Source of the DNA: Metridium senile
Lineage: Eukaryota; Cnidaria; Anthozoa; Actiniaria; Metridiidae
DNA: 64,000 nt
Direction of reading: 5' to 3'
NCBI GenBank assembly: GCA_949775045.1
Contig: OX459110.1
Location: forward strand, 14,394,452-14,458,451
Below the pieces are notes generated by a model. The model made no database searches. It was given only the letters and a program-made list of their open reading frames with translations, and was not told where the DNA came from. The position numbers were made by a program, and so were the translations under genes. Positions 9,206 to 20,500 of the stretch are shown in pieces (the stretch's first letter is position 1; each line of letters opens with the position of its first letter).

Positions 9206-9649
9206 ATTATTATATATATATCTGTAAAACTTTGAAGCATAAATCTTGGTTTCCTGTTAATGTTTTTCTTCTGGGGATTCGATTCTCTATTACATGTTTT
9301 AGTTAATTATAGAGATTTCCATGTTTCAAAACAATTAATCCTAAACTCTAGCTAACTAAGTATGTTTACAAACACAAGTTTTAATCGGGATTCTTTCTTT
9401 CTTTGGTTAGCCTGACTCTGAACCTGAACAAGAGACCACTGAATAATAAGTTGTTGTTTGCAAAACCTTGTAAAAAGTTTTGATTTATCATTAAACAGAT
9501 TAGCTAGTTCATCAGATGTTGTTTTTCGTGCTGCATATAGCTTTGAATTATAATTGCTTTTACTTAATTCGCGTAGCTTTCTTTTTGCGTTGGATTGTTC
9601 AGTGCATTTTCTCTTGAATGGTTGCTCTTCGATTGCCTAGTTTGAATAA

Positions 9650-10006
9650 CTAAAGAACTTCAAGGAATTGAGAGCTGCTCCATTCACAATTTCCATCGAT
9701 AACGTTTGGTTCTTCTAGTTGAGAAGTGATTGAAAGGGTTTCCAATAATATTTCATCGTCAACATAATTATCCAAATCAAATGAGTTTTCATCTAAAGCC
9801 AGTTCTTGTAGTTGAGAATCAGTAAACTCACCAAACTAGTAACAAAAAACAAAACAAAAATTATAACTACTTTTCTTCTTTGATAGGAAAACGATTATGA
9901 AAAATAAAACAACTGAGAGTTAAGAAATCAACTCAGTTATAATTTAAACAACTTTACTTACCGATATATCCTCATAGTCAGAAGTATCAATACTAAATTC
10001 TGCCAT
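9650..10006 (-). CDS. Small spliced acidic protein (right arm copy)
   Basis: Exons 10006-9962 and 9835-9650, phase 0, with the same GTAAGT donor and CTAG acceptor as the left copy at 3686-4043. A few replacement differences are visible (for example Cys to Tyr in exon 1), so this gene is less well conserved between the arms than the PC4-like and zinc-finger genes. Confidence 0.5.
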
Positions 10007-10358
10007 TATAACTAGTTAAAAGAAACAATCTACTAGGTAAAGTTTAGAACTAAAAGAAGTTTAGCGAAACCATAAACAAGAATGGTTCATCTTGAAGTTA
10101 TAAACCTTCTCTGATAGTTTGATGAAACTTTAAAAGAAAAACAAATAAGCTATAATCTCTTACACGTTTTCCCATTGTTTTGTGAATAAAAGATTGTAAT
10201 CCCTTTTTTATTAAATCGAACATTTACGAGTTGATTTGAATAACAGGCAATAAAAATGTACACAACCATTTGTTTCAACAAGCTTTTATTTTTAAATCAA
10301 TTTTTTACATGTCAAAAATATAAACGATAATTATCTAACGAATTAAACAACTGTTTAA

Positions 10359-10802
10359 CTAGATATAGTGGAAAGAGTTTTGATGTGACATTCTAGCTGA
10401 TGGTTTATTATTCTTAAAAAGTTTTCTCGGTGCGAGGTGATTCATTTCTTGTGGTCTTTTGCTGTGTTTTGGAGTCTGTTCGATCACTCTACTTTCCTTG
10501 CTTGGTTGTAAACCTCTTGCTTGGGGTTGATATTCGTTCTCTGTTAGCAATCCTGACTCATCACCTGGTTGTGTGGTCATAGAACAACTCTCTACCATAA
10601 CATCTACCATTTCGCTCAAATCACCCATGACTTTAAATAACTCTTCAAATTCTTCAATCGATAAAGCTATGCCATATTTTGTTGGAAATTTGTTCTTCTC
10701 TTCACCATCAATATACTTTCGTATATGTACTCTTATCTGTCCTTGGAATTCCTGGACGGTAGCGTGGTAGCCTCGAGAACCTAGCTTGAATAAAGTTGCC
10801 AT
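10359..10802 (-). CDS. PC4/Sub1-like ssDNA-binding protein (right arm copy)
   Basis: 147 residues, identical to the left-arm product at 2863-3306 and in mirror orientation, so both copies read inward from the element ends. The upstream region from the start codon to the terminus is also shared and includes GGTTACCATAGCAAC-type repeats near 2710 and 10940. The downstream noncoding DNA has lost about 30 bases relative to the left arm. Confidence 0.82.
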   Translation of the reverse strand: MATLFKLGSRGYHATVQEFQGQIRVHIRKYIDGEEKNKFPTKYGIALSIEEFEELFKVMGDLSEMVDVMVESCSMTTQPGDESGLLTENEYQPQARGLQPSKESRVIEQTPKHSKRPQEMNHLAPRKLFKNNKPSARMSHQNSFHYI

Positions 10803-11072
10803 GTTTTTTCTCTAACCAAATGCTATTTGCTTTCAAATGTTTTAGTGAAAGATTCAAAATAGGCGCGCGCTATATATTATAATTGATAACAAAAGACTTG
10901 CCCAAACTTGCCCGCTCACTAAGCCTTTGGCGTCACCTGGTTACCATAGCAACACTTCACTTCCTGGTCAAGGTGCTAATCCTCTCGCGTCACCTGGTTA
11001 CCATGGCACCGCCTCAATCCTACCTCAATCCCGCCTCAATTTCCGGGGTCATTTCATCCCAAGAATACTACT

Positions 11073-12547
11073 CGGGTACACTTAATCTGGAGCCTCGCTC
11101 TGTTGTGTAATCCCTCACCACTTCATGTATTTTTTTTTATTTAGCAATTCTCATTTTAGTATTTTTTTCTTGTATTATATTGTATTTTTAAGGTGGAAGG
11201 GATTAAATAAATAAATAAATAAATTTTACCCTAGTAAAACCTGGGGGTGGAATAAGTTTACGATATTATAAAACACGGAACCTTTAGGGTGTTCAAATGT
11301 GAATAATGTATCAGAGATATGATGTATGATCATATATTGACAACCAGGGTATATTTTAGGAATAAAAATTAAGATGGTGATGCCTTTCAGGGGTAATTTT
11401 ATGAATTCCCCACGAGATTCCAGCGCACTTTTAAATACGGTAGGTCTACGCCACCTCTAGAATTTAACATTAGAGAGGGTGAGCATTTTAAGGGTGTTGT
11501 AGCTGCACTAAAAACGTTTTGTCATTGTCCGTACAAAAAGCGCGCGTGGTTATAACCTTTAGCCCGATTTATTTGCAATTTTTCACTTTCAGTAGCTTAA
11601 GGCCCAGGCAAACGGTTTCAACATTTACTTCAACATTTACTTCAACGTAACAATGAACGTTTCAAAAATATCAACAGATTACAAGAAAATAGAACAAAAC
11701 TATACTTACATATGCTGAGACATCTAGGGTTGAGTTGAGGGTTGAAACTGACTGAATTTGCATTTTGAACTGACTTAAGACGAAACGATTTACATTCGAA
11801 CAATGTACGGGGAATTCAATGGACAAACGTGTAAAAAACTAAGCGGAAAAACAAATAACTAAATGACAGTTTCAAAGATGTTATACCTATGCTAGTAAGT
11901 GATTACCGGATAATGTTACACAAGACGGATATGAAAGTAACTAACTGGACAACCTTACTTGTTGCATGTAAGCTAATAAAACAATGGTAATAAACACCTT
12001 CAGCCTGCATAACTACAGTAATCTACTATATATATGGAAACTAGCGAGTAAACTAGTATAGGCTGCGCGCGGTGTATGTTTGATATAAACTACATATATA
12101 TTGTTTATATACAGTTAATATAAGTGTGTATACAAAACTACATATTCTAGGTTCAAGTATACAGCTGATATACATTTATTATGACTAAAGACATTTCCCT
12201 CTTTTTTTTGGTATTTTTGTAAAATTGTTTTCCCCCTGTATTTATATTCGTAATTGTCAAAATTGTTGTTTTCTGTATATCTTATTTATGTAATGTGTTC
12301 TAGTTATAGTTCAAATGTGAATAAAAATGTATTAAAAAAATAAATAAATAGAAAATAAATAAACTACATATATATATATCAAGTACATCTAAGTGTACGT
12401 ATGTCCTGTTATCGTACTAGGATAGTATACGCCACTTACCTGCAATAACAGAGCCACCACGTTCCCTGCAACGTACCACCGCAATGACATACATTGCACA
12501 TCACACACACCTTTAATAAGGCTACACCATTAGTTGATTAGTAGGCA
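11073..12547. other. Intergenic DNA with LINE-like tails and repeat fragments
   Basis: Starts with the right CGGGTA target copy. About 11079-11222 looks like a LINE 3' end finishing in (AATA)n. About 12190-12360 looks like another retroelement tail, also with AAATAAAT repeats. About 12037-12085 is an inverted fragment of the repeat with CTAGCGAGTAAACTAGTATAGG that also occurs at 1.5, 45.9 and 61.7 kb. No gene was recognised. Confidence 0.5.
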
Positions 12548-12793
12548 TTAAGGGGCGGACCACTTGGCTTTTGAGGGGTCGAGGGGGGAGATTGTTTTGT
12601 GCAAGATATGTTTTTCCCCTGCACTGACAAGCAAGCCAGATATTGTTTTCAGTCACATTCTGTTTGCATGAATTGTTTTTCTCCAGAGCTTGTACTGGAC
12701 GATTTTGTTTCTTTGCTCAGAGGGCTGCAGGATATTATTTTCAAAATCTTCCAACCCCTCCTCCCCCCTTAAAAGTCAAATGATCCACCCCTA
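12548..12793. mobile_element. MITE with imperfect TIRs
   Basis: The left end AGGGGCGGACCACTTGGC and right end (reverse complement) AGGGGTGGATCATTTGAC form diverged terminal inverted repeats of about 28 bp. The right interior is C-rich, the left G-rich. There is no coding capacity, and the target duplication is not clear. Confidence 0.65.
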
Positions 12794-13158
12794 ATCGTCA
12801 GGGATTTGCGTTTAGTAGACTGGAGACAAAACATCTATTTAATGAACAACCTAATGAGTAAACGGTTTTTGTTAGCCATCTGTACAGTTCTCATGCGTGG
12901 ATCAACACCAGTTATATTCGTATTTTATACTTGAGAAAATTCACAAAAATGATAAATTGAAAATAAAAAAAACATCAAAAATAAAAACAATGAAATCAAA
13001 TCAGTTTACGACCGGAAATGTGTTTCATTTCAAAACTGAAACACCATCCCATAAATGGGATGATTGCACTATAGGTAAGCTCATTATAATAACAGGGTTT
13101 TGCCCTTCACATAAATAGAGAAAACACTTCATTCATCAAATAAAATCATTATTGTGTT
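12794..13158. other. AT-rich intergenic DNA, nothing recognised
   Basis: Contains a 73-codon plus-strand ORF (12897-13118) that is rich in Lys, Ile and Thr, with no family resemblance or splice context. I consider it a chance ORF. Confidence 0.4.
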
Positions 13159-13458
13159 AGAGTGCTTACATTATGTCCATGAAATAAAATCTAAATAGTT
13201 ACTAACTAATAGTTTTTATTTAGTGACTATTAGTCACTATCACTCAACTGAAACAGCTTTAGTAACAATACACAATGAATAAAGTATTAACTTTCTATGA
13301 TTTTGAGTACTTGATTTCCCTTGTGTATTGTTACTAAAGCTGTTCCAGTTGATAGTGATAGTGATAGTGATAGTTGATAGTGACTAATAGTCACTAAATA
13401 AAAACTATTAGTTAGTAACTATTTAGATTTTATTTCATGGACATAGTGTAAGCACTCT
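13159..13458. repeat. Foldback MITE (about 300 bp)
   Basis: The outer arms AGAGTGCTTACA and TGTAAGCACTCT continue as long inverted repeats through the whole unit, including TTACTAACTAATAG and its complement and TTGTTACTAAAGCTGTT. The right arm has extra GATAGT repeats. A related shorter MITE beginning TAGAGTGC is at 55777-55917. Confidence 0.75.
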
Positions 13459-13667
13459 ATAGTCCTCATTTAGTTACTATTAATCAAATAATGTAAAGTA
13501 GGTGTTGTTTAATTTTGTTATCATTGTATATGGCCATGGGTGTCCCCAAAATAAAAAAAACTATTAGTTAGTAAATACTTTTTCTTATTTCATGGTTTTA
13601 GTGTTTCACTTTATATTTCTTATATATAAATGTAATAAAATATACAATTGGAATTATCTGAACTTAA

Positions 13668-14590
13668 GGTAGTTCGGGCGTCATAGATTCTATCGTTAGA
13701 TCTTTTTGAAACTTCTCATGTAAAAAGAGCTAACTAAGTTAAGTTCAAAACTAAAATAAAAATAATGGGTCACCGTGCTCGTTTCGGAGATAAGGGCGGT
13801 AGACTGGGGCCCATTTTGGTCATTTCTTGTGACAAAAATTGTCGGAATTTGAAACATAAAACGCTATTTATTGTATTTTTCCCGATAACAAACTTTTTAA
13901 CAAGCATTTGCAAAAGAAAGACACTTTCCTAACAAACATATTATTTGCCATGTTTTACTCAAGAAAATCCTTTGGGCAAAAAAAAACTGCGAAAAGTACG
14001 TGCATGTCGAGAATTTTGATGCAAAAATAAACTCAAAATGTGAAAAATACCACATTTTGCGCTCGAAAACCATATCATTTTTATTTCACGGAGTGAAGAG
14101 TTTTGATAAGGGAAATCCATCTATAAAATAAAAATGGGGTGACACCGCGCTCTTTTCCGAGTTATAGCACGAAAACCCTTTAAAATGTATATTTCGTGAA
14201 CCTGTTTTTTGTCCGTGCGGGACTGGTAACTAGTTCCCTATAAGATTATCGAAACAAAATTTAACATTTTTTGGTCCGCTAGTATCTCTAGAATCGATGT
14301 AAAGCTAATTATGACCAGTTTAATTCGTTATTCTTGCCCAAAACACTAATTTATGTGACGCATTATAGTTCCAAAAATCGACACTAAAACGATGCGGATT
14401 TAACGCGAAAAAATCATGAATTTAACGAAAAATCTTGATTTCTCGTGAATGCGGGCCTAAATTCAGGAGAGTTTTTGCAGAGATGAAGTGCTTGTCTTGT
14501 GAATGCATAACGTTCCTATGGTTTTCAAATCGGAAAATAATAAAAGGTAAAAAACGAAATTATGTGATTACGGCTGGGTCCCGAACTACC
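13668..14590. mobile_element. Non-autonomous DNA element with TTAA target sites
   Basis: TTAA at 13664-13667 and 14591-14594 flanks termini GGTAGTTCGGG and CCCGAACTACC, which are exact inverted repeats of 11 bp. TTAA duplication is typical of piggyBac and Kolobok elements. The 0.92-kb interior has no ORF resembling a transposase. Confidence 0.7.
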
Positions 14591-14594
14591 TTAA

Positions 14595-15778
14595 AAAGGA
14601 TTTAAAAAAATTATAATATATCTCATTTGTTTGTCAAACGGAGATAAAGAGTTATTACTTTATTTATATTTTTGAACAGCTCTCAGAAATAATTTACAAA
14701 TGCATAGCATAAACTACTAATGTCATGGAAACCAATGTCATTACAAAACTAACTTTAATATAACCAATCTTATGAACACCCTGACATTCAAAGAAAATCA
14801 AAAAAGTCCAGCTTCAAAAAAACTTTTACTAAAAAAAGGTTTCCTAAACGTTTACTTGATAGGAATTTTTTTCCCTTTGATCATGGTAAATTAAACATGA
14901 AAAGTAATTAACAGTGCTCCCTCCCCTATCAGCTGTTAGATATTATCACCACCAATAGTGTTTGTTTTGTGTCCAACGTTGTACTTTCATCATGAATGAT
15001 ACATCATTTATACAGAGGTGTGTTGCTAACATAGAGGGAGATATCCTTTGTACACTGTAGGAACCAAAATTAAGTGGATTTTGTTCTTTAAAATATTTTT
15101 TTCACACGTATGGTAGCCTGCGTTGCATTCGGAATTTTCTTTACGAAGAAAATTCCGGATGCAACGCAGGCTAACGTACGGCAATTAATAACAATATTTC
15201 ATATATATTGAAAATTATTCCCCAAATTCTCCATCTGTAATCCCTGACCAATAGTTGTCCATATTTGGTATCTCATATCACTTGCAAATATGGCAATATT
15301 TCACTCTTATTTGCACTGTAAATCCCTCATCCCACAACCTGTAATCCCTGTGTAACTGTTGTCCATATATATTATACAGAGGTACTTACTCAAAAAGGTA
15401 TCATATGGTGGGATTCCTGTGTCAAATAGAAAGAGTAGGAATGTTAAAGGGAAAGAGAAAGAGGAATCAAGCACCAATACTACAATCATCATAATTGATA
15501 TGTCTTAATTTTTAATACAAACAAAATGACTAAATTAATAAGTAACAGAAATAGCCTATAGCGACCATACAACTGTTGTAACTAGCAACCATTTTATAAG
15601 AAAATCTTTGAATTTATTATTACATAATTGAAAATTTGTGAACACATTTTCCTGAGGTTATTTACAATCAGCAAAAACGAAAACATAGATTACAAATGTT
15701 TCTTATTCTAATAAATGTGTTTATACGTTTTACCCTTGTTAAGCACACTCTACAAAATAAAGTACTATCTACAGTGGA
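14595..15778. other. Intergenic DNA downstream of CISD, with one perfect short hairpin
   Basis: No gene was recognised. Small ORFs on either strand (for example 15307-15492) have no family signal. The hairpin at 15115-15172 is listed separately. Confidence 0.5.
15115..15172. repeat. 27-bp-arm hairpin
   Basis: Arms at 15115-15141 and 15146-15172 pair around a 4-base TACG loop, with one mismatch or wobble in 27 (left ATTCGG against right CCGGAT). It is a compact, GC-rich stem (AGCCTGCGTTGCAT) in AT-rich DNA, with a further CGTA/TACG pairing outside. Likely a tiny foldback element. Confidence 0.7.
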
Positions 15779-16704
15779 TCAGGCCTTTTTACAGTTGACA
15801 ATAAGAGGACCAACGTTGTCACCAGTTGCCTTGTTGTGTGCATTGTGGGATCCATCGCAGTATGGGAACTATAATGACAAACAAGAAATAGATTGAAAAT
15901 TATTAGTGTATAGACCTTTTCACAGTTCCGTTCAGCAACACCGAATAATAGCTCCAAGTCAAGGTTCACCTTGTTACGCATAGCAAAACTATAATTTATC
16001 ATGCTCAACAAAGCAAACCTCGTCTTGGAACTATCATTCGAGGTCACTGAATGGAACTGTGAAAAGGACTATTGATTGATAATATTGGCATGACCAAATC
16101 TACTAGCATAGTTTTAATAATATACACCATGTTTTTTTGTCAGCAAATTGCCAACCAGATAGACAATACAGTACTGCTAATGTTTGGTTAAGTTTAGGGC
16201 AATTGTTTGGAAAGACTCCATTGTTTTTTTAAAAATCAATCCTAAACAATGCTTTGATTTTGGTGCTTGATTGCCCACACAACTGGCATAATATAATTGG
16301 TTATATTTTGGGACAGTCAGTCAATAAGTCATACAGTTAAATATTAATCATACAGACAGCTGATCGACAATAAATCTTCCAGGCCATCAGTCAAAAAGGC
16401 ATCCAGACAGACAATCAATTAGTAAGACAGACAGACGGCTATTTATACCTCACACCTTCACTCTAAAGCACAATAACTGTACCTTCTTAGATCTCCAACA
16501 TCTACAAAAGACGCCTTTTTCTCCAAGGTCTTCAATATCAACAACATTGGCTACTTTCTCCTTGTCCTTTTGGATGGAAGGATTGACTATGTCCTTCTTG
16601 CATGCAAACGTCTTGAAAGCCAAGTATCCCGCAAAGCCAGATACAATTGCAATTGGTACATACTTCATCCAATCATCTGCTGACATTTGCGTGATTCTAT
16701 TCAT
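15779..16704 (-). CDS. CISD: CDGSH iron-sulfur domain protein (mitoNEET/NAF-1 family), two exons
   Basis: Exon 1 is 16704-16483 (74 codons) and exon 2 is 15868-15779 (29 codons plus stop). They are joined in phase 0 by a 614-bp intron (GTACAG donor, TTATAG acceptor). The 103-aa product has an N-terminal membrane anchor (YVPIAIVSGFAGYLAF, residues of about 14-29), a basic/polar linker and the CDGSH domain. The 2Fe-2S ligands are visible across the exon junction: CRCWRSKK then FPYCDGSH, giving C-x-C...C-x3-H (three Cys, one His). Length and layout fit mitoNEET (CISD1) of the outer mitochondrial membrane or NAF-1 (CISD2) of ER/mitochondria; which one is not decided. The intron holds a MITE and an older repeat. 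The gene is head to head with SLC9B, with 823 bp between the start codons. Confidence 0.93.
15909..16072. mobile_element. MITE inside the CISD intron
   Basis: The termini TAGACCTTTTCACAGTTCC and (reverse complement) TAGTCCTTTTCACAGTTCC are inverted repeats of about 28 bp with few mismatches. The element has no coding capacity. It is inserted within the single CISD intron. Confidence 0.75.
16160..16280. repeat. Interspersed repeat fragment
   Basis: About 115 bp that matches 1932-2045 in the same orientation, including TTTAGGGCAATTGTTTGG and AATCCTAAAC. It lies in the CISD intron. The family is not identified. Confidence 0.6.
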
Positions 16705-17034
16705 AGTGTAGAGTATTTTACTTGCTGTAAATCAAAGAACTACTGACACTATTTCACAGCAGACAGCACGTTATGCAAGGAAATGCAGCTACGAACCAAT
16801 GCCGAATTTTATCCGAATATGTCCCGATGGTTTCGTCAAAATATATGGGAAATATATATTTATTATAGCTCTCGTAACCGGAAGATATAGAAATAAATTA
16901 TATATTTGATCTTATCATCTATCGAAGATTGAAATTTGAAATAATTGAATGATATTTTTAGATGACGAATAAAAACAGTTTTACGATTTTATTCCGAACA
17001 TTTTCGTCTCAGTCCAGGTATCGTCCCTTTTTAC

Positions 17035-17408
17035 CACAGGTAGCCCAAGCTCACTATTTGTGTTATTTACGTAGTATATAGAATATATGGGGATTTTTCA
17101 ACGTACAATTTTTTGCCTTAATTCTTAATAAAATAAAATGAAACTCTTACAGTGTCTTTTTGTTGCTCTCATCAACCGTCTGACTGACTTTCAGCGATTT
17201 TCGTTGGAATTTAGCAGGGAAAGGCAGCTAAATTCCAACGAAAATCGCTGAAAGTCAGTCAGACAGTTGATGAGAGCAACAAAAAGACACTGTAAGAGTT
17301 TCATTTTATTTTATTAAGAATTAAGGCAAAACATTGTACGCTGAAAAAATCCCCATATATTCTATAGTAAATCATGGCTTCACAAATAGTGAGCTTGGGC
17401 TACCTGTG
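17035..17408. repeat. Foldback element in the CISD-SLC9B promoter interval
   Basis: Arms of about 181 bp (17035-17215 and 17227-17408) are nearly perfect reverse complements around an 11-base loop. They start CACAGGTAGCCCAAGCTCAC and end with its complement. Most differences lie in the outer third. It lies between the divergent start codons of CISD (16704) and SLC9B (17528), ending 119 bp before the latter. It is either a young foldback MITE or an inverted duplication at a promoter. Confidence 0.85.
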
Positions 17409-17527
17409 TTTTTACCAGACTCTTCTCGGTATTCAAGATGGCGGATTAGTTGTTTATTCTGAGCGGCTGCGCATTCTAGTGAGATCTTTACTGTATTTGC
17501 TCTTTAAAAATTGTTGATTCTTTTATC

Positions 17528-20500
17528 ATGGCTACTGAAGTCATAGAACTAGATGCGCTGGGCAATTCTGAAGAAACTGATAACTCAAGCAGCCGTTGCT
17601 GTAATAATGTATGTGGATTTGTTCGACCTCCATCAAGCTTCTTTGCACGGACTTTGTCAAGAACATTGATCATTGCCATTAGTTGGGTGGTGCTATGGTG
17701 TATTATCGGAAATGATTTACTACCAGGTGGAAATATTTTCGGTATTTTTACAGTTCTTGTGTGCTCAACCCTTGGAGGGTTTGTAACTTCACATATTCCA
17801 TATCTAGTCCTGCCATCATTGTTTGGTATGCTTGTTGTTGGTTTTGTTCTGCGTAATGTCCCTTATATTGATGTAGCAAAGCATATCGACAGTCAATGGT
17901 CAGCTACACTTAGAAGTATTGCCCTTGTTGTTATTCTAATAAGATCAGGGCTGGAACTAGACCCTATTGCTTTGAAAAGATTAAAGTTCACGTGCATGAG
18001 GCTAGCATTTGGTCCTTGTATATGTGAGGCTGTTACTGTTGCCATTGTTGTCAGATATTTACTGGATATGCCATGGTTATGGGGACTACAGCTTGGGTAT
18101 GTATTAAGTTTTTTGTTTTTGCTTCAAAAGTAAATCCTGTCAAATATTATGTACTCAGGGTTCGTGCTACTCCTTAGATTTGATTTACGTTTTTAAGGGC
18201 ACTTGAAAAGCCCTTGAATTTTAGAAAATCGGCAAAAACTCCTTAAAAACTCCTTAATTCTAGCTAGAGTAGGGTAAAAATACCAGTTTTGCAAATTAAA
18301 GTTAAGTAAAATTCATAGTATTGTACATCATTTTCGTAAATTCGTAAATTTTCGTATATCAAAGTTGTCGCAAAAAGTGCTTAAAAATTACTTTTTGGTC
18401 CTTGAAAACTCCTTGAAAACTCCTTAGATTTTGTTTACTGACATCAGCACGAACCCTGTGTACCTAATGACTGAGTGGGAACTAGGGCCGGACAAGAAAA
18501 TATTTGGCTCAAGGCTATACTGTACGAGTGTATTAAATGAGGTCTGCACAAATGAAGAAGAACCAAATATTTTTCTGTCCGGCACAACCTAACTCAGTCA
18601 ATTAGCATTATATCATATCACTTTGTACGCCTTTTTAAGAATCTAGGCCTGGACACCTTTTAACTGCCCGCTCAACAATAAGCATACAGCCCCCATCATG
18701 TGACCCCTATCTATTAGGGGGCATTACGAGTGGAAAAATATGGTTATATATGATAAAATAACAGATGTTATTGTTGTTAGGTTTGTTCTTGGGGCCGTTT
18801 CACCAGCTGTGGTTGTACCTCAGCTAATAGTTCTACAAGATAAAGGTTATGGCATAGAGCAGGGTATTCCTACACTAGTTATGGCTGCCTCTTCCTGTGA
18901 TGATGTCTTGGCTATTAGTATGTTTGGTGTCTTTGTAGGCATTGCATTTTCTCAAGGTAAATGATATGTTACTCTTTTATAGACCCTTATCAAACTTGTA
19001 ATATTAATAATGATAGTAATAATGATAATATTTAAGGAGGGAACCTTCTCGCAAAGGTGATTTTCAGTAGGGCCCTAAAATAAATACAAATAAATATATA
19101 AAAAGTACAGTACTTACAATTATGATAAAATTATGAAAATAATTAAAAAACTAAGGTAGAAATAATAAAAATAGTTCATCATTGATAATAGCAAAATAAT
19201 GCTTGCAATGATAGTGACCTTTGACAGCATAACACGCCTTACTGTGGCCACCCAATTAAAGTTTTGTACAAGCTAGCTTAGCGTTCAAAAGTTTCTCTTT
19301 TCAAATTATTTGCTACACCTTTTCAAATTTAAACATCATGGCAGGTTTTTCAGACACTTATAAACTTCACTCTTGTCTTCGCTTTGAACATTTCAAAGTG
19401 TTAACCATTTGACACTTGGCGTGTCTTTTATATTAAGGTCAAATTATCGCTTTCTGATTGGTTATCTTGTACAAGACTTTAATTAGGTGGCCATGGTAAG
19501 GTGCGTCACGCTGTAAATTACCAGTACAGCCTTAGTTTTTTTTTTTTCAAATGCTAGTAATATGTCAAAAATATGTTGAACCTTTGTTCTATCTTTGTAG
19601 GTAATTTATACTTCAGTATTTTCCGTGGTCCAATAGAACTTGTCATGGGTATTGCAATAGGAGTATTGGTTGGCTTGGTTTGCTGGTATCTTCCACATAA
19701 AGAAGAGGTTTAGTATTCATTTTGTTATTGTACCTTCTATATGTACTGTATACAATATCAGTTGCCTAACTGTATATCTCATACACATCAGACACAAATA
19801 TTGTATAGTACTTATGAAACTCAAACATTAGTTCTTTAATATTTTACTAAACTTGTCAAGATAAAAGTAAATCTTACCGAGAAAATCAAGTTTAAACTTA
19901 AGCAAATCAGGACGAATCTGTAGAATTCTTTTGTCATATTATAAATGGCTCTATGGGTTTATATTGTTTGTCTTCTATATATTTACTTTCATTCATATTT
20001 TTGTTTTCAATACAGTCTGATAGGTCTAGGGTTAGATTTGTCTTGTTGTCATGTTTTGCACTGCTGTCTTTGTTTGGATGTAATGCTGTGCAGTTCTCAG
20101 GAGCTGGCGCACTAGGAATACTCACCATGGCAACCATTGCTGCATATGGATGGGGAGAAGCAGAAAAGGTAAACAGTGATAACTCATCATATTTATTATT
20201 ATCATCATCATATTTATTATCATCATCATATTTATTATCATCATCATATTTATTATCATCATCATCATATTTATCATCATCATCATATTTATTATCATCA
20301 TCATATTTATCATCATCATCATCATATTTATCATCATCATATTTATTATCATCATCATATTTATTATCATCATCATATTTATTATCATCATCATATTTAT
20401 TTATTATCATCATCATATTTATTATCATCATCATCATATTTATCATCATCATCATATTTATTATCATCATCATATTTATCATCATCATCATCATATTTAT

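Larger units (their letters stand above)
2593..11072. mobile_element. 8.48-kb giant-TIR (palindromic) DNA element, Polinton/Maverick-like termini, novel gene set
   Basis: The element is a near-complete palindrome. The left arm (2593 to about 6465) is the reverse complement of the right arm (about 7252 to 11072). The spacer of about 0.8 kb is unique. It is flanked by a direct repeat CGGGTA (2587-2592 and 11073-11078), read as a 6-bp target-site duplication. Termini are AGTAGTATTCTTGGG on both strands, i.e. 5'-AG...CT-3'. Polintons/Mavericks are known for 6-bp duplications, AG-starting termini and long TIRs, but here the TIRs hold whole genes and I see no DNA polymerase B, integrase, protease, ATPase or capsid ORF. 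Each arm has a PC4-like gene, a spliced acidic ORF, a 91-codon ORF, a 36-aa ORF, a lysine-rich ORF and a zinc-finger gene; the spacer has one gene. Arms are near-identical, with small indels and substitutions. Either a non-autonomous Polinton relative or an unrecognised element class; the boundaries are very well supported. Confidence 0.88.

Noticed and set aside
9270..9300. tRNA-like GATTCGATTCTC box
   Set aside because: No matching A box, stems or anticodon arm nearby; it is also mirrored in the palindrome at about 4400.
2593..11072. Classical Polinton/Maverick or virus genome
   Set aside because: Termini and target duplication fit, but none of the hallmark genes (polymerase B, integrase, protease, ATPase, capsid) can be read in either strand; kept only as Polinton-like.
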